From assembly GCF_027912535.1 (NCBI RefSeq), contig NZ_CP115465.1, positions 2,770,001-2,834,000 of the forward strand: DNA of 64,000 bases. The letters are read 5' to 3'. The translations under genes and the position numbers were made by a program. Shown here in pieces: positions 27,679 through 36,398 of the stretch (the first letter of the stretch is position 1; each line of letters opens with the position of its first letter). This stretch comes from Brevundimonas sp. NIBR11. Lineage in GTDB: Bacteria; Pseudomonadota; Alphaproteobacteria; Caulobacterales; Caulobacteraceae. A model generated the notes under the pieces. The model was not told the origin of the DNA. It saw only the letters and a list, made by a program, of their open reading frames with translations, and searched no databases.

Positions 27679-28095
27679 TCAGCGGATGCTGATCGTCTGG
27701 GCGGTAGCGCCATCGACCGTGAACTTCGCGCGGTCCCACCCGGCCGGGCCCATGTTGCCGACGGCGTTGTTGGAGAAGGCATAGGGCTCCACCGGCATGC
27801 CGAAGGGGTTGGTGTCCATGCGGCCGTTGCCGTTCAGGTCGTGGAAGGCCTTCACCCCGTACTCGCCGGCGGGCAGGCCCTCGAAGGTGACGCTGTGCTC
27901 TCCGGCCGCGACATCGACCATGGCGACGCGAACCGGCTGGCCGCCGCCGTAGGTCGCCTGATCGTAAAGGGCCACCATGACCTTGCCGGATGCGGCGGCG
28001 GTGTCAAAGGTCAGGGCGACGCTGGCGTCATCGGCGGCGAAAGCCGGAGCGGCGAACAGGAAGGCGGCGGCGGCGATCAGGGCGGTGCGGATCAT
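27679..28095 (-). CDS. DUF2141 periplasmic protein (copy B)
   Basis: A 138-residue exported protein. The signal peptide is IRTALIAAAAFLFAAPAFA. The DUF2141 domain contains GKVMVALYDQATYGGG, GLPAGEYGVKAFHDLNGNGRMDTN and GMPVEPYAFSNNAVGNMGPAGWDRAKF. Compared with copy A (24823-25248) it has the full ‘NGNGRMDTNPFGMP' core found in most family members. The start at ATG 28095 follows from the signal peptide; the open frame extends upstream without family sequence. It precedes the carotenoid oxygenase gene in the same direction. A functional link to carotenoid metabolism is suggested by context only. Confidence 0.92.
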   Translation of the reverse strand: MIRTALIAAAAFLFAAPAFAADDASVALTFDTAAASGKVMVALYDQATYGGGQPVRVAMVDVAAGEHSVTFEGLPAGEYGVKAFHDLNGNGRMDTNPFGMPVEPYAFSNNAVGNMGPAGWDRAKFTVDGATAQTISIR

Positions 28096-28356
28096 GGCGG
28101 TAGTCCTTGTCTGGAAGAGGCCCGTGTGAGCCTCGTTGGGGGTCTCGATGTCCCGACCCTCGCCCTGTCGCGCTCCGGCCGCCACCGGACTTGCGGCGAT
28201 GGACGGCGGGGCTTCGTGAACGGCGGCGTGCGGCCGTCCGCGATACGCGAACGAACACCTGCCGCAGGGTCGCTGCGCGAACGGACAGGTGGCCAGTGAA
28301 GCCGTTTGGGCGCAGGATGCGTTTCGGGGCTGACGTTCCCGTCCGGAGATCTGCCG

Positions 28357-28590
28357 ATGACCGCGCGTATCCTTTTTTCGTCCATCGTCCTGGGCGCCGC
28401 CCTGGCCGCCTCTGCCTGCGCCAGCGGGCCGCGTTCCCATTCGACCTACAGCGAGGAGCTGGCCCAGCTCACCGCCGACTGCCGCGCGCGTGAGGGAATC
28501 CTCAGTCCCGTCGGCGGCGGAACCACCGGCCGGCCTCAAACGGACTATGTCTGCGAGATCCGGGGCGCGACCCGGCTGCCGCGCAACTAG
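28357..28590 (+). CDS. Small putative lipoprotein
   Basis: A 77-residue protein with an N-terminal hydrophobic segment ending in a lipobox-like LAASACASG, in which Cys would be lipidated; the -3 position is Ala rather than Leu, so lipidation is not certain. The mature part has two further Cys (TADCRAREGI, YVCEIRG) that may pair. ATG 28357 is preferred over an upstream ATG because a signal sequence begins there and a CGGAG site precedes it. The 3' end overlaps the convergent DUF1801 gene by 4 nt. Family not recognised. Confidence 0.7.
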   Translation: MTARILFSSIVLGAALAASACASGPRSHSTYSEELAQLTADCRAREGILSPVGGGTTGRPQTDYVCEIRGATRLPRN

Positions 28591-28985
28591 GCTTTCGCCT
28601 TCGCGGCGTTGGCGGCGACCGCCTCGCGCATCAGGGCCTTGAACGCGGCCTCGTCGATACGCTCGCCCTCCTTGAGGTCGATGGCCCGTCGCGTGCGGCC
28701 GCCGAAGCCCGCGTTGAACAGGCCGGTCGGATCGGCCAGGGCAGCGCCGCGCGCAAAGGTCAGTTTGACGTAGCCCTTGTAGACCTCGCCGGTGCAGAGG
28801 ATGCCTTGGCGCTCCCACACCGGGACGCCCAGCGGGTTCGTGATCTTCTTCCACTTCACCGTCTCGACGACGTCGGGAACGGCCGCATGAATCAGACCCC
28901 GGAGATGCGACAGGGTCGCGCCGCGCCAGTCACCCAGCCCCGCCAACTTGGCGTCGATTTCTTGTGTGGCGGCGAGGTCGTTCAT
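28587..28985 (-). CDS. DUF1801 domain protein
   Basis: A 132-residue soluble protein of the DUF1801 (YdhG-like) family. Typical blocks are LSHLRGLIHAAVPDVVETVKWKKI, the aromatic/basic core VPVWERQGILC...YKGYVKLTFARGAAL, and FNAGFGGRTRRAIDLKEGERID. The fold resembles a small alpha/beta protein related to phage-like or frataxin-like domains, and no activity is established. It stands alone on the minus strand, 32 nt downstream of the AmpG-like permease gene's start-distal end. Confidence 0.88.
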   Translation of the reverse strand: MNDLAATQEIDAKLAGLGDWRGATLSHLRGLIHAAVPDVVETVKWKKITNPLGVPVWERQGILCTGEVYKGYVKLTFARGAALADPTGLFNAGFGGRTRRAIDLKEGERIDEAAFKALMREAVAANAAKAKA

Positions 28986-29017
28986 GCGATCAGTTCCGGC
29001 GCGACCTGGGACTCAGA

Positions 29018-30697
29018 CTATCGGGCCAGCTTCTTGGCCTCGAAGCCCAGCCGGACCCACTCGATCAGGACGAAGACGATGGCGACAACTCCCATCCACG
29101 CGGCGATGACGAACATCGGCGCATAGCCCCGGGCGTCGATCAGCTCGCCCAGCGCGCCTCGTCCGAGCGTGCCGATAAGGAGCGCCAGCGAGATGAAGAC
29201 CGCGAACTGCACGGCGCCGAACGTCTTGTTCGACAGGGCCGAAAGGTAGGCGACGAAGGCCGCCCCCGCGAAGCCGCCGGCGATGTTCTCGCCCGCGATG
29301 GCCAGCATCAGCCGGGCAAGAGGCTCGTGAACCCCGATCGCGCCGAACAGGGAATAGAGGCCCGTCGCAGACATGAAGGGTCCGATGGTCGGAGCGCCCA
29401 GCGCCAAATCCATCATCAGAAGGTTGGTCGCCGCCGACAGGATGGCGCCGATCAGGAGGCTCCACATCCGTCCGATGACCAGCAGGGCCCATCCTCCCAG
29501 GGCGATGCCGACGATGGTCATGAAGACGCCGAAGGTCTTGGACGCCAGCGCCACCTCCGCCTTGGTGTGACCCAGGGCCCCGCCGGTGTCGCCCATGTAG
29601 AAGGGGAAGGCGAACGGGCCCCAGACGCCGTCGGTGATGCGATAGGTCAGGATCAGACCCAGCACGATGACAGCGCCCCAGCCCAGCCGCCCCATCAACT
29701 CGACCAGAGGCGCCAGGATGGCGTCGTAGAAGGTGTCGGCCAGCTTAGGCGCGCCCAGGGTCTCGACGGCGGTGGCCTCGCGGCCCTTCCACACGATAAG
29801 GCCGGCCAGGGCGGCGGGCAGGACGACCGTCGCGCCGACGATCCACGGACCCCAGGAGGCAGTGAACTCGCCCGCGCTGGGCGCCGGCGAGGTGGTCAAG
29901 GCCGTGACCATGAAGTTTATCAACATATACGCCGCCCATGCCCAGGCGGCGAGCGTCGCCACCAGGACGGCCAGACGCAGGTTCGGCGAGCCGCGACGCT
30001 GTTTGGCGACTGCGGCTCGCGATGACGGCTGGGGCTCGGGCGCGATCAGAGTGCCGATCAGGCCCAGCCCCATCAGGAGACCCGCCGTCAGGAAGACGCC
30101 CGGCCAGCCGATGGCGGTCGCCAGCAGAAGCGACCCGGCCCCGCCGACGAGGGCGGCCGTGCGGTAACCGAGCTGATAGATGGTCGACAGCAGGTCGATC
30201 GGCGTCTTCTCGTCCGCGACCTCGATCCGCCAGGCGTCGATGACGATGTCCTGGGTGGCGAAGGCGAAGGCCCCGAGCGCCGCGCCCAGCGCCAGCGGCC
30301 CCAACACCCCCGCGCCCGGGTTCGACGCGGCGATGGAGGCGAGGGCCAGGCCGATGACGATCTGAAGCACCAGAAGCCAGCTGCGCCGGCGGCCGAACCG
30401 CTTGCCGATCACCGGCGGTGTCCATGCGACGGCCGGGGACCACAGGAAGCGGAAAGCGCCGAACAGGCCGATCCAGCTCAGGATGCCGATGGTGGCCACC
30501 GGAACCTCGACCTCGGTCAGCCAGGCGTTCAGCGTGCCGATCAGCATGGCGAACGGCAGGCCGGCGGAGAAGCCGAGCAGCAGCATGGCCAGCGTCCGCC
30601 GCTCGCGGAAGGCGACCTTCAGAACGGCCAGGCCCTTGGGCTTGACGTCGATCTCGGCGGGCGTCGCTGCGGGCGGCGTCTGGGATGTTTGCGTCAT
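29018..30697 (-). CDS. AmpG-like MFS permease (muropeptide transporter family)
   Basis: A 559-residue MFS permease related to AmpG, which imports anhydromuropeptides for cell-wall recycling. Characteristic elements are LLLGFSAGLPFAMLIGTLNAWLTE near the N-terminus (FSxGLPxxL is the AmpG signature), the loop GRRRSWLL, and FAFATQDIVIDAWRIE in helix 4-5. About 14 hydrophobic segments are present, as in AmpG. A ~40-residue hydrophilic insert (EPQPSSRAAVAKQRRG) divides the halves. Substrate specificity is inferred from family only. It may be transcribed after the hybrid kinase gene (52-nt gap) and lies on the same strand. Confidence 0.88.
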   Translation of the reverse strand: MTQTSQTPPAATPAEIDVKPKGLAVLKVAFRERRTLAMLLLGFSAGLPFAMLIGTLNAWLTEVEVPVATIGILSWIGLFGAFRFLWSPAVAWTPPVIGKRFGRRRSWLLVLQIVIGLALASIAASNPGAGVLGPLALGAALGAFAFATQDIVIDAWRIEVADEKTPIDLLSTIYQLGYRTAALVGGAGSLLLATAIGWPGVFLTAGLLMGLGLIGTLIAPEPQPSSRAAVAKQRRGSPNLRLAVLVATLAAWAWAAYMLINFMVTALTTSPAPSAGEFTASWGPWIVGATVVLPAALAGLIVWKGREATAVETLGAPKLADTFYDAILAPLVELMGRLGWGAVIVLGLILTYRITDGVWGPFAFPFYMGDTGGALGHTKAEVALASKTFGVFMTIVGIALGGWALLVIGRMWSLLIGAILSAATNLLMMDLALGAPTIGPFMSATGLYSLFGAIGVHEPLARLMLAIAGENIAGGFAGAAFVAYLSALSNKTFGAVQFAVFISLALLIGTLGRGALGELIDARGYAPMFVIAAWMGVVAIVFVLIEWVRLGFEAKKLAR

Positions 30698-30749
30698 TGC
30701 GGGAGCGGCCTCTCTCTCGAAGGGTCGCCGATCTGACGCCGGCGCAGCC

Positions 30750-32297
30750 CTATGCGAAGGCGACCTTGGCGTGGAACTCTCCGGCCGTCCAGCGGGCGAG
30801 GGCGGCGCGCAAGGCCTCCAGCTCCAGAGGCTTGATCAGATGGTCGTTCATCCCCGCCTCGATACAGGCCTGACGGTCCTCGGCGAAGGCGTTGGCGGTC
30901 AGGGCCACGATCGGGGTGCGGTCGCCGCCGGCGCGAATGACGCGGGTCGCGGCGGGACCGTCCATGCCGGGCATCCGCATGTCCATGAAGACGAGATCAT
31001 AGCGGGCGCGCTTGAGGGCTGCGATGGCCTCCTCTCCCGTCGCCGCGGTCTCCACCACGCAGCCCTCGCGACGCAGCAGGGTCTTGGCCAGAAGGGCGCC
31101 GACCGGATTGTCCTCGGCCAGCAGGATGCGAGTGCCGGCGAACCGCACGGGGAGGACGCGGTCGTCCTCGGGCGGCGAAGCGGGCGGCGCCCCCTGGGCC
31201 TGGCCGGCGCAGGCAGCCGCCAGCACCCGCTCGACCAGCGATGCGCGGCGCAGGGGCTTTATCAGATAGCCGTGGAAGCCGATCGACCGGTAGCGAGCGA
31301 TCAGGTCGCGTTCCGACGGCTTGAGCAGAACGATGCTGCGACCGCCCTCTGGCAGGGGAGCCAGAGGAAGTCCGGCGGCGGCCGCCCCAGCGTGATCGAC
31401 CAGGGTTATCGAGGCCGGCCCGCCCACCGGGAAAAGCGAGCCGCCGGACGCCGTGATCTGGTCCTCCGCGGCGGCGCGCACGAAGGGATCGGGGCTGCGC
31501 ACCTGCAAGGTTCGGCCCGTCAGGGGCTGGAGGCGCGGCGCGGCTTCGGCGAGCGCCTCGAAGGCCGCCTCGAACACGAAGCGGGAACCTCGCGTGCTCC
31601 GGGGGCCGGGCCGGTCCTCGACCCGGACGGTCCCGCCCATGGCCGTGGCGAGTTTCTGCACCACCGCCAGCCCCAGCCCGGCGCCGCCGTAGCGGGTCGC
31701 GTCCGTGGCGTCGACGTGGCCGAACTCCTCGAAGATGCGGGCGCGCGCCTCGACGGGGACGCCGGGGCCGGTGTCGTCGATGATGAAGGCGAGCGTCGGC
31801 CGTTCGTCGGAGCCGCCTGTCCGCTCGACGGCGATACGCACCCCACCCGTCTCGGTGAATTTCACCGCGTTTCCGGCGAGGTTGAACAGCACCTGCCGCA
31901 GCCGACCCTCGTCGGCCAGGACGTCAGGCCCCTCGGGCGAGACCGACCAGACGATTTCCAGCCCCTTGTCGTGAGCGCGGGGGCTCAGCAGTTCAGCCAC
32001 GCCGCGGACCAGACCTTCCAGCTCGACCGGCGCCGGATCGATCTCCAGTTTGCCGGCCTCCAGTCGGGCGTAGTCGAGCAGGTCGTTGACCAGCCCCAGA
32101 AGGTGTTCGGCGCTGTCGCGCGCGGCCTCGGCATAGGATCTCTGGGCGCCGTCGAGTTTGGTGCGGGTCAGCAGGCCCAGCATCCCGATGACTCCGTTCA
32201 GCGGCGTGCGCATCTCGTGGCTCATCAGCCTGAGGAAAGGATCGGCGCCGCCCGCCCGGCCCCCATCCGCCGTCTCATCCGTCTTGCGTCGCGTCAT
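30750..32297 (-). CDS. Cytoplasmic hybrid histidine kinase with receiver
   Basis: A 515-residue hybrid kinase without membrane or sensor domain. The HisKA box is at about residues 20-90 (FLRLMSHEMRTPLNGVIGML, phospho-His). The HATPase domain has LFNLAGNAVKFTE, IIDDTGPGVPVEAR and GGAGLGLAVVQKL. A degenerate receiver-like segment spans ~250-370 (ITLVDHAG...GYLIKPLRR) and lacks the N-terminal acidic pair. A complete C-terminal receiver follows (ILLAEDNPVGALL; VFMDMRMPGMDG; IVALTANAF; LIKPLELEAL). This layout resembles ArcB/BarA-type proteins without sensor input, so its signal must come from a partner. Target phosphotransfer protein unknown. Confidence 0.92.
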   Translation of the reverse strand: MTRRKTDETADGGRAGGADPFLRLMSHEMRTPLNGVIGMLGLLTRTKLDGAQRSYAEAARDSAEHLLGLVNDLLDYARLEAGKLEIDPAPVELEGLVRGVAELLSPRAHDKGLEIVWSVSPEGPDVLADEGRLRQVLFNLAGNAVKFTETGGVRIAVERTGGSDERPTLAFIIDDTGPGVPVEARARIFEEFGHVDATDATRYGGAGLGLAVVQKLATAMGGTVRVEDRPGPRSTRGSRFVFEAAFEALAEAAPRLQPLTGRTLQVRSPDPFVRAAAEDQITASGGSLFPVGGPASITLVDHAGAAAAGLPLAPLPEGGRSIVLLKPSERDLIARYRSIGFHGYLIKPLRRASLVERVLAAACAGQAQGAPPASPPEDDRVLPVRFAGTRILLAEDNPVGALLAKTLLRREGCVVETAATGEEAIAALKRARYDLVFMDMRMPGMDGPAATRVIRAGGDRTPIVALTANAFAEDRQACIEAGMNDHLIKPLELEALRAALARWTAGEFHAKVAFA

Positions 32298-32367
32298 GAC
32301 GTTCTCCGCTGCACTCGCATTCTGGAGAGCAGGCGTTAACGACGACTCAATCCTTGCGGGCCGCGCT

Positions 32368-33945
32368 TCACCAGGCCGGCAGACTTTCCCGCTTCCCCCT
32401 CTGGCGGTCGAACTGTTCCTGGGCCCCCACCGTGGTCCGGCGATAGATCAGGGCCTCGGCGATATGGCGGCGCAGCACCCCGGTCGAACCCTCCAGGTCG
32501 GCGATGGTGCGGGCCAGACGAAGCGTCCGGGTCCAGCCCCGCGCCGTCAATCCGCCCGCCTCTCCGGCCCGCATCAGCAACGCTCGCCCTGCCTCGTCCG
32601 GGGTCGCGAACCGTTCGAGCACGTCACCGGAGGAGCGAGCGTTCAACCCCTGAAGCGGATCGAGACCCGCCTCCCTCACTCTTTCTTCCTGCATGCCGCG
32701 CGCGACCGCGACGCGGACGGCCGCCTCGGCCGTGCCCTCGGCGGGGCTGGGCAGGGCCATGTCGGCGGCGGTGACGGGCGGCGTCTCCACCGTCAGGTCG
32801 ATGCGGTCGAACATCGGACCGGAGATTCGGTTCTGATAGTCGCGCTGGCAGCGGGGCGCCTTTCCGCACGCCCCCTTGCCCGATCCGCCAAGCCCGCAGC
32901 GGCACGGATTCATCGCCGCCACCAACTGGAACCGCGCCGGATAGCGCACGTGCGCATTGGCCCGCGCCACCACGATTTCCCCCGTCTCCAGCGGCGCCCG
33001 CAAACTGTCCAGCGCCTGGGCCGAGTACTCGGGCAGTTCGTCGAGGAAGAGGACGCCGTTGTGGGCCAGCGACGCCTCACCCGGCTTGGCGCGCAGGCCC
33101 CCGCCGGTCAGGGCGGCCATGGAAGCGGAATGGTGGGGCGACCGGAACGGCCGGTCGCGGGTCAGGGCGCCCCGCTCGATCAGCCCGGCCACCGACCAGA
33201 CCATCGACGTCTCCAGCAGTTCCTGCGGCGTCAGCGGCGGCAGAAGCCCGGGTAGCCGCTGGGCCATCATCGACTTGCCCGAGCCCGGCGGTCCGACGAA
33301 CAGAATGTTGTGGCCCCCGGCCGCGGCCACCTCCAGCGCCCGCTTGGCGCTCTCCTGACCCTTGACGTCGCGCAGGTCGGCGCTGGCCCCGCCGTTCGTC
33401 ACCGGCCCCGGCTCGGGCGCGCGCAGGATGGTCGTTCCCTTGAAATGGTTGATGAGCCCGATCAGCGACCGGGGCGCCAGGATCCGCACGTCACCGCCCC
33501 AAGCGGCCTCGGGCCCATTGGCCTCCGGACAGATCAGGCCCAGCCCCATCGAGGCGGCGGCGACGGCGGCCGGGAGGGTCCCGCCGACCGGCTGGATCCG
33601 TCCGTCCAGTCCCAGCTCGCCCAACGCCGCCCAGCCCTCCAGCGCATCCGGCTGGATCACCCCCAGCGACGCCAGCAGGGCCAAGGCGATGGGAAGGTCG
33701 AAGTGACTGCCCTCCTTGGGCAGGTCGGCCGGCGCCAAATTGGCGATGATCCGCTTGGCCGGCAGGGCCAGTCCTATGCCGGCAAAGGCGCCCCGCACCC
33801 GCTCGCGGCTCTCCGCCACCGCCTTGTCCGGCAGGCCGACGATGGAGAAGATGGTGGGCCCGTCGGCGCCGACCAGCTGCACCTCGACATTCACGCGCCG
33901 CGCCTCGACCCCCTCGAACGCCACCGTCGCGATACTGGCAAGCAT
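32368..33945 (-). CDS. comM: Mg-chelatase-like AAA+ ATPase, ComM/YifB family
   Basis: A 525-residue AAA+ protein. ComM acts as a helicase-like branch-migration factor in natural transformation, and its role outside competence is open. The N-terminal Lon-protease-like S5 domain includes FEGVEARRVNVEVQL and GLPDKAVAESRERVRGAF. The AAA+ core has Walker A GPPGSGKSM, Walker B LFLDELPEY, and the zinc-binding Cys cluster (PCRCGLGGSGKGACGKAPRCQRD). The C-terminal Mg_chelatase_C region has GWTRTLRLARTIADLEG and HIAEALIYR. The ATG at 33945 begins MLASIATVAFEG, the usual start, in preference to a 21-residue extension. Confidence 0.94.
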   Translation of the reverse strand: MLASIATVAFEGVEARRVNVEVQLVGADGPTIFSIVGLPDKAVAESRERVRGAFAGIGLALPAKRIIANLAPADLPKEGSHFDLPIALALLASLGVIQPDALEGWAALGELGLDGRIQPVGGTLPAAVAAASMGLGLICPEANGPEAAWGGDVRILAPRSLIGLINHFKGTTILRAPEPGPVTNGGASADLRDVKGQESAKRALEVAAAGGHNILFVGPPGSGKSMMAQRLPGLLPPLTPQELLETSMVWSVAGLIERGALTRDRPFRSPHHSASMAALTGGGLRAKPGEASLAHNGVLFLDELPEYSAQALDSLRAPLETGEIVVARANAHVRYPARFQLVAAMNPCRCGLGGSGKGACGKAPRCQRDYQNRISGPMFDRIDLTVETPPVTAADMALPSPAEGTAEAAVRVAVARGMQEERVREAGLDPLQGLNARSSGDVLERFATPDEAGRALLMRAGEAGGLTARGWTRTLRLARTIADLEGSTGVLRRHIAEALIYRRTTVGAQEQFDRQRGKRESLPAW

Positions 33946-34027
33946 GATCCGTCTCCCGCTAAAGAGAACGAACCATGAACTCAAACGGATTGCAAGTCGG
34001 CCATGCACACCCGGTCAGGTTGCGCTC

Positions 34028-34978
34028 TCAGGCGCTGGGGATGTGTTTCGCTTCGATCACGTCCCACAGGATGGCGGCGGCGTCGATTCCGGTGAATTCC
34101 TTCAGCTGCACCGCCCCCGTCGGGGAGGTCACATTGATCTCGGTCAGATAGTCGCCGATCACGTCGATGCCGACGAACAACAGTCCCCGCGCCTTCAGCT
34201 CCGGGCCGATGACGGCGCAAATTTCCAGGTCGCGGTCGGTCAGCTCGACCGGCGCGGCCGTGCCGCCGACGCGCAGGTTGGACCGCACCTGACCCTCGGC
34301 CGGGACGCGGTTGATGGCGCCGACGGGCTCGCCGTCGATCAGGATGATGCGCTTGTCGCCCTTCGAGACCGCCGGGATGAATTTCTGGATCACCAGCGGG
34401 TCGCGCGACCCGGTCATGTGGATTTCGATCAGGGCCTCCAGGTTGGGATCCCCGGCCTTCAGGCGAACCACGCCCGAGCCCGCCGCGCCGTGCAGAGGCT
34501 TCAGCACCACGTCGCCGTGGCGCTCATGGAAGTCGACAAGGGCGGCCGGATCGGAACTGATCAGGGTCGGCGGCTGGACGCCCTCGAACCGGGTGGCGAA
34601 CAGTTTCTCGGGCGCGGAACGGACCTCGGCCGGGTCGTTGACCACCAAGGTGCGCGGATGGACCGTCTCGAGCAGATAGGTGGCCGTCACATAGGCCATG
34701 TCGAACGGCGGGTCCTGGCGCATCAGGATGACGTCGACGTCCTTGCCGAGATCGAGCTTCACTTCGTCGCCTACGGTGACGTGGTCGCCGTGGACCTGCC
34801 GGATCACCACAGGATGGGCGCGGCAGGTCAGGTTAGCGTCCTCCAGCGCCAGGGTGCGGAAGTCATAGACCCACAGCTTGTGGCCCCGCTGTTGCGCCTC
34901 CATGGCCAGGAAGAAGGTCGTGTCCGAGGCGATGTTGACCGCCTCGATGGGGTCCATCTGGATGGCGACTTTGAGCAT
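34028..34978 (-). CDS. gshB: Glutathione synthetase
   Basis: A 316-residue ATP-grasp enzyme that joins gamma-glutamylcysteine and glycine in the cytoplasm. It starts [22 protein letters not shown], as in proteobacterial Gsh[21 protein letters not shown] is the substrate-binding block. [16 protein letters not shown] is the ATP-grasp phosphate-binding loop. [21 protein letters not shown] and [19 protein letters not shown] carry Mg/ATP ligands. Length is exactly typical (about 315). It precedes comM on the same strand with an 82-nt gap. Confidence 0.96.
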   Translation of the reverse strand: MLKVAIQMDPIEAVNIASDTTFFLAMEAQQRGHKLWVYDFRTLALEDANLTCRAHPVVIRQVHGDHVTVGDEVKLDLGKDVDVILMRQDPPFDMAYVTATYLLETVHPRTLVVNDPAEVRSAPEKLFATRFEGVQPPTLISSDPAALVDFHERHGDVVLKPLHGAAGSGVVRLKAGDPNLEALIEIHMTGSRDPLVIQKFIPAVSKGDKRIILIDGEPVGAINRVPAEGQVRSNLRVGGTAAPVELTDRDLEICAVIGPELKARGLLFVGIDVIGDYLTEINVTSPTGAVQLKEFTGIDAAAILWDVIEAKHIPSA

Positions 34979-35037
34979 GGAGAAGGATCCCTGTTGGCCG
35001 TTCAGGGGTAATGGGCGGCGACCGACGTGTGCGCAAG

Positions 35038-35140
35038 GAGGGTCGAGAGTCGAAGGGCGAGGGTCGGCAGGGTAGATCGTCGAGGTCGCAGCAGCCTCGG
35101 GCTCGCTTTCGACCCTCGGCTCTCATCCCTCGCCCCTCAG
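35038..35140. repeat. GAGGGTCGA-type imperfect inverted repeat
   Basis: The stretch 35038-35063 (units such as AGGGTCGAGAGTCGA and GGGCGAGGG) and the stretch 35108-35140 (TCGACCCTCGGCTCTCATCC, then CTCGCCCCTC) are roughly reverse complementary. They sit between gshB and the SirB1-like gene and overlap the end of the latter. The composition resembles the heptad element near hisS in being a purine/pyrimidine-biased repeat with an inverted partner. Confidence 0.5.
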
Positions 35141-35952
35141 TTCAGCCTCATCCTCAGCCGGTCGGCGACGACCTGATGCATCTGGTCGTCCTGGCCGGCG
35201 ACGGCGCGGGCGCGGCGCAGGGCTTCGAGCGCTCCGGTCAGGGCGCCCTGCTTCTCTCGGGCCGAGGCGACGTCCAGCCAGGGCCGATGGTCGTCGGGAT
35301 CCAGCAGGGCGCGGCGGACGGCGGAGCGTTCGGCGCACACATAGTCCTCGGCCCTGATCGCCCGGTTGAACAGGACGTTCTGCAGCCGGATCAGCGCTTC
35401 TCGATCCGTAACCGGCGCCATCAGCACGTCCAGCCGGTCGGCGACATGCGGCGTCAGACCGGCTCGCAGCGCCCGGCGCGTCAGTTCCGAAGGCATGACG
35501 ACCCGCCCCTGGCTGAAGGGATCCAACGCCACCGGTCCGGCCGGCGTCTCGACGCGCAGCAGGAAATGGTTGGGGAAGTCGACCCCTTGCGCCTTCACCC
35601 CCGCGCGCCTCGCCGCGTCGAGATAGAAGACGGCGAGCGCCGCCGACAGGCCGCGCCGACGCTCGGCCACGTCCAGCACGTCGGTGTTGGCCGGGTCGTC
35701 GTAGTGCAGCAGGTCGCCGTTGAACCGCAGATCGGCCGCCATGGTCTCTGCCAGGGCGTCGTCGGGGCTCTCGCCGCCGATCCGCTCGGCCAGCCGTTCG
35801 GCGGCGGCGTCGGCCAGGATCCGAGCCTGGGACGGATCGCGGAACGGATAGTCGTGCAGGGCGCAGGCGATGGCCGCGTCCAGCAGCGGGAAGGCATCGT
35901 CGTCCGCCCGACCCGCCTCTTCCAGTGCGACTTCCGCCTCTTCGCGCGTCAC
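35137..35952 (-). CDS. SirB1/transglutaminase-like family protein
   Basis: A 271-residue soluble protein. The N-terminal ~180 residues match the SirB1 (transglutaminase-like_2) pattern: MAADLRFNGDLLHYDDPANTDVLDVAERRRG, SAALAVFYLDAARRAGVKAQGVDFPNHFLLRVE, and ALDPFSQGRV. The catalytic Cys of true transglutaminases is absent, as in most SirB1 homologues, so enzymatic activity is doubtful. The C-terminal part (DYVCAERSAVRRALLDPDDHRPWLDVASAREKQGALTGALEAL) looks like a TPR repeat. Its stop falls within a repeat element. It is transcribed in the same direction as the gshB gene downstream. Confidence 0.85.
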   Translation of the reverse strand: MTREEAEVALEEAGRADDDAFPLLDAAIACALHDYPFRDPSQARILADAAAERLAERIGGESPDDALAETMAADLRFNGDLLHYDDPANTDVLDVAERRRGLSAALAVFYLDAARRAGVKAQGVDFPNHFLLRVETPAGPVALDPFSQGRVVMPSELTRRALRAGLTPHVADRLDVLMAPVTDREALIRLQNVLFNRAIRAEDYVCAERSAVRRALLDPDDHRPWLDVASAREKQGALTGALEALRRARAVAGQDDQMHQVVADRLRMRLN

Positions 35953-35993
35953 GCCCCGTCCCCCGACGATCGGTTTTCACCCCCCGGTGAAAA

Positions 35994-36398
35994 CTAGAGA
36001 TTGCGACGATGACGCGGAATTCGCCCGGGCGCCAGCGCGACAATATCGATTCTGAGATCAAGACCGGCCAAGCTGGGTCTTTGGCGCAACAGTGCGGCGC
36101 CCGCCTCGCGCAATCTTTGCAGCTGTTGATTCTCCACGGCATTCAGCGCCGCTTCGAGTGTGGCGCGGCGTTTAACCTCGACGACGACGGCCGTCTGTCC
36201 ACGCCGGGCGAGGATGTCGATCTCGACTCCGCGCGTCTTCAGCCGGAAGCCGAGGATCTGGTAGCCCTTCAGCATCAACCAGGCCGCCGCGATCCATTCG
36301 GCCCCGTGGCCCTCGCGGAAAGCCTGTCCGCCCAGCGCCTGTCGCCAGGCCGCTTTGGGCCTGGCCGGCAGGGATACGCGGACCTTCGGCGGCTTCAT
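35994..36398 (-). CDS. YraN/UPF0102 family nuclease-fold protein
   Basis: A 134-residue protein of the UPF0102 (YraN) family with a predicted PD-(D/E)xK nuclease fold. Residues ~20-80 contain GQAFREGHGAEWIAAAWLMLKGYQILGFRLKTRGVEIDILARR, then VVVEVKRR (E-V-K), which are the conserved catalytic-type positions. The ATG at 36398 overlaps the rsmI stop by 4 nt, the common rsmI-yraN pair. Role is unknown, possibly Holliday-junction or DNA-repair related. The frame extends upstream, but only as an overlap with rsmI in another phase. Confidence 0.9.
   Translation of the reverse strand: MKPPKVRVSLPARPKAAWRQALGGQAFREGHGAEWIAAAWLMLKGYQILGFRLKTRGVEIDILARRGQTAVVVEVKRRATLEAALNAVENQQLQRLREAGAALLRQRPSLAGLDLRIDIVALAPGRIPRHRRNL

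Noticed and set aside
27679..28854. 391-residue reading of the DUF2141 frame
   Set aside because: The extension beyond 28095 runs antisense to the small lipoprotein gene and out of phase through the DUF1801 gene, while a signal peptide begins at 28095.
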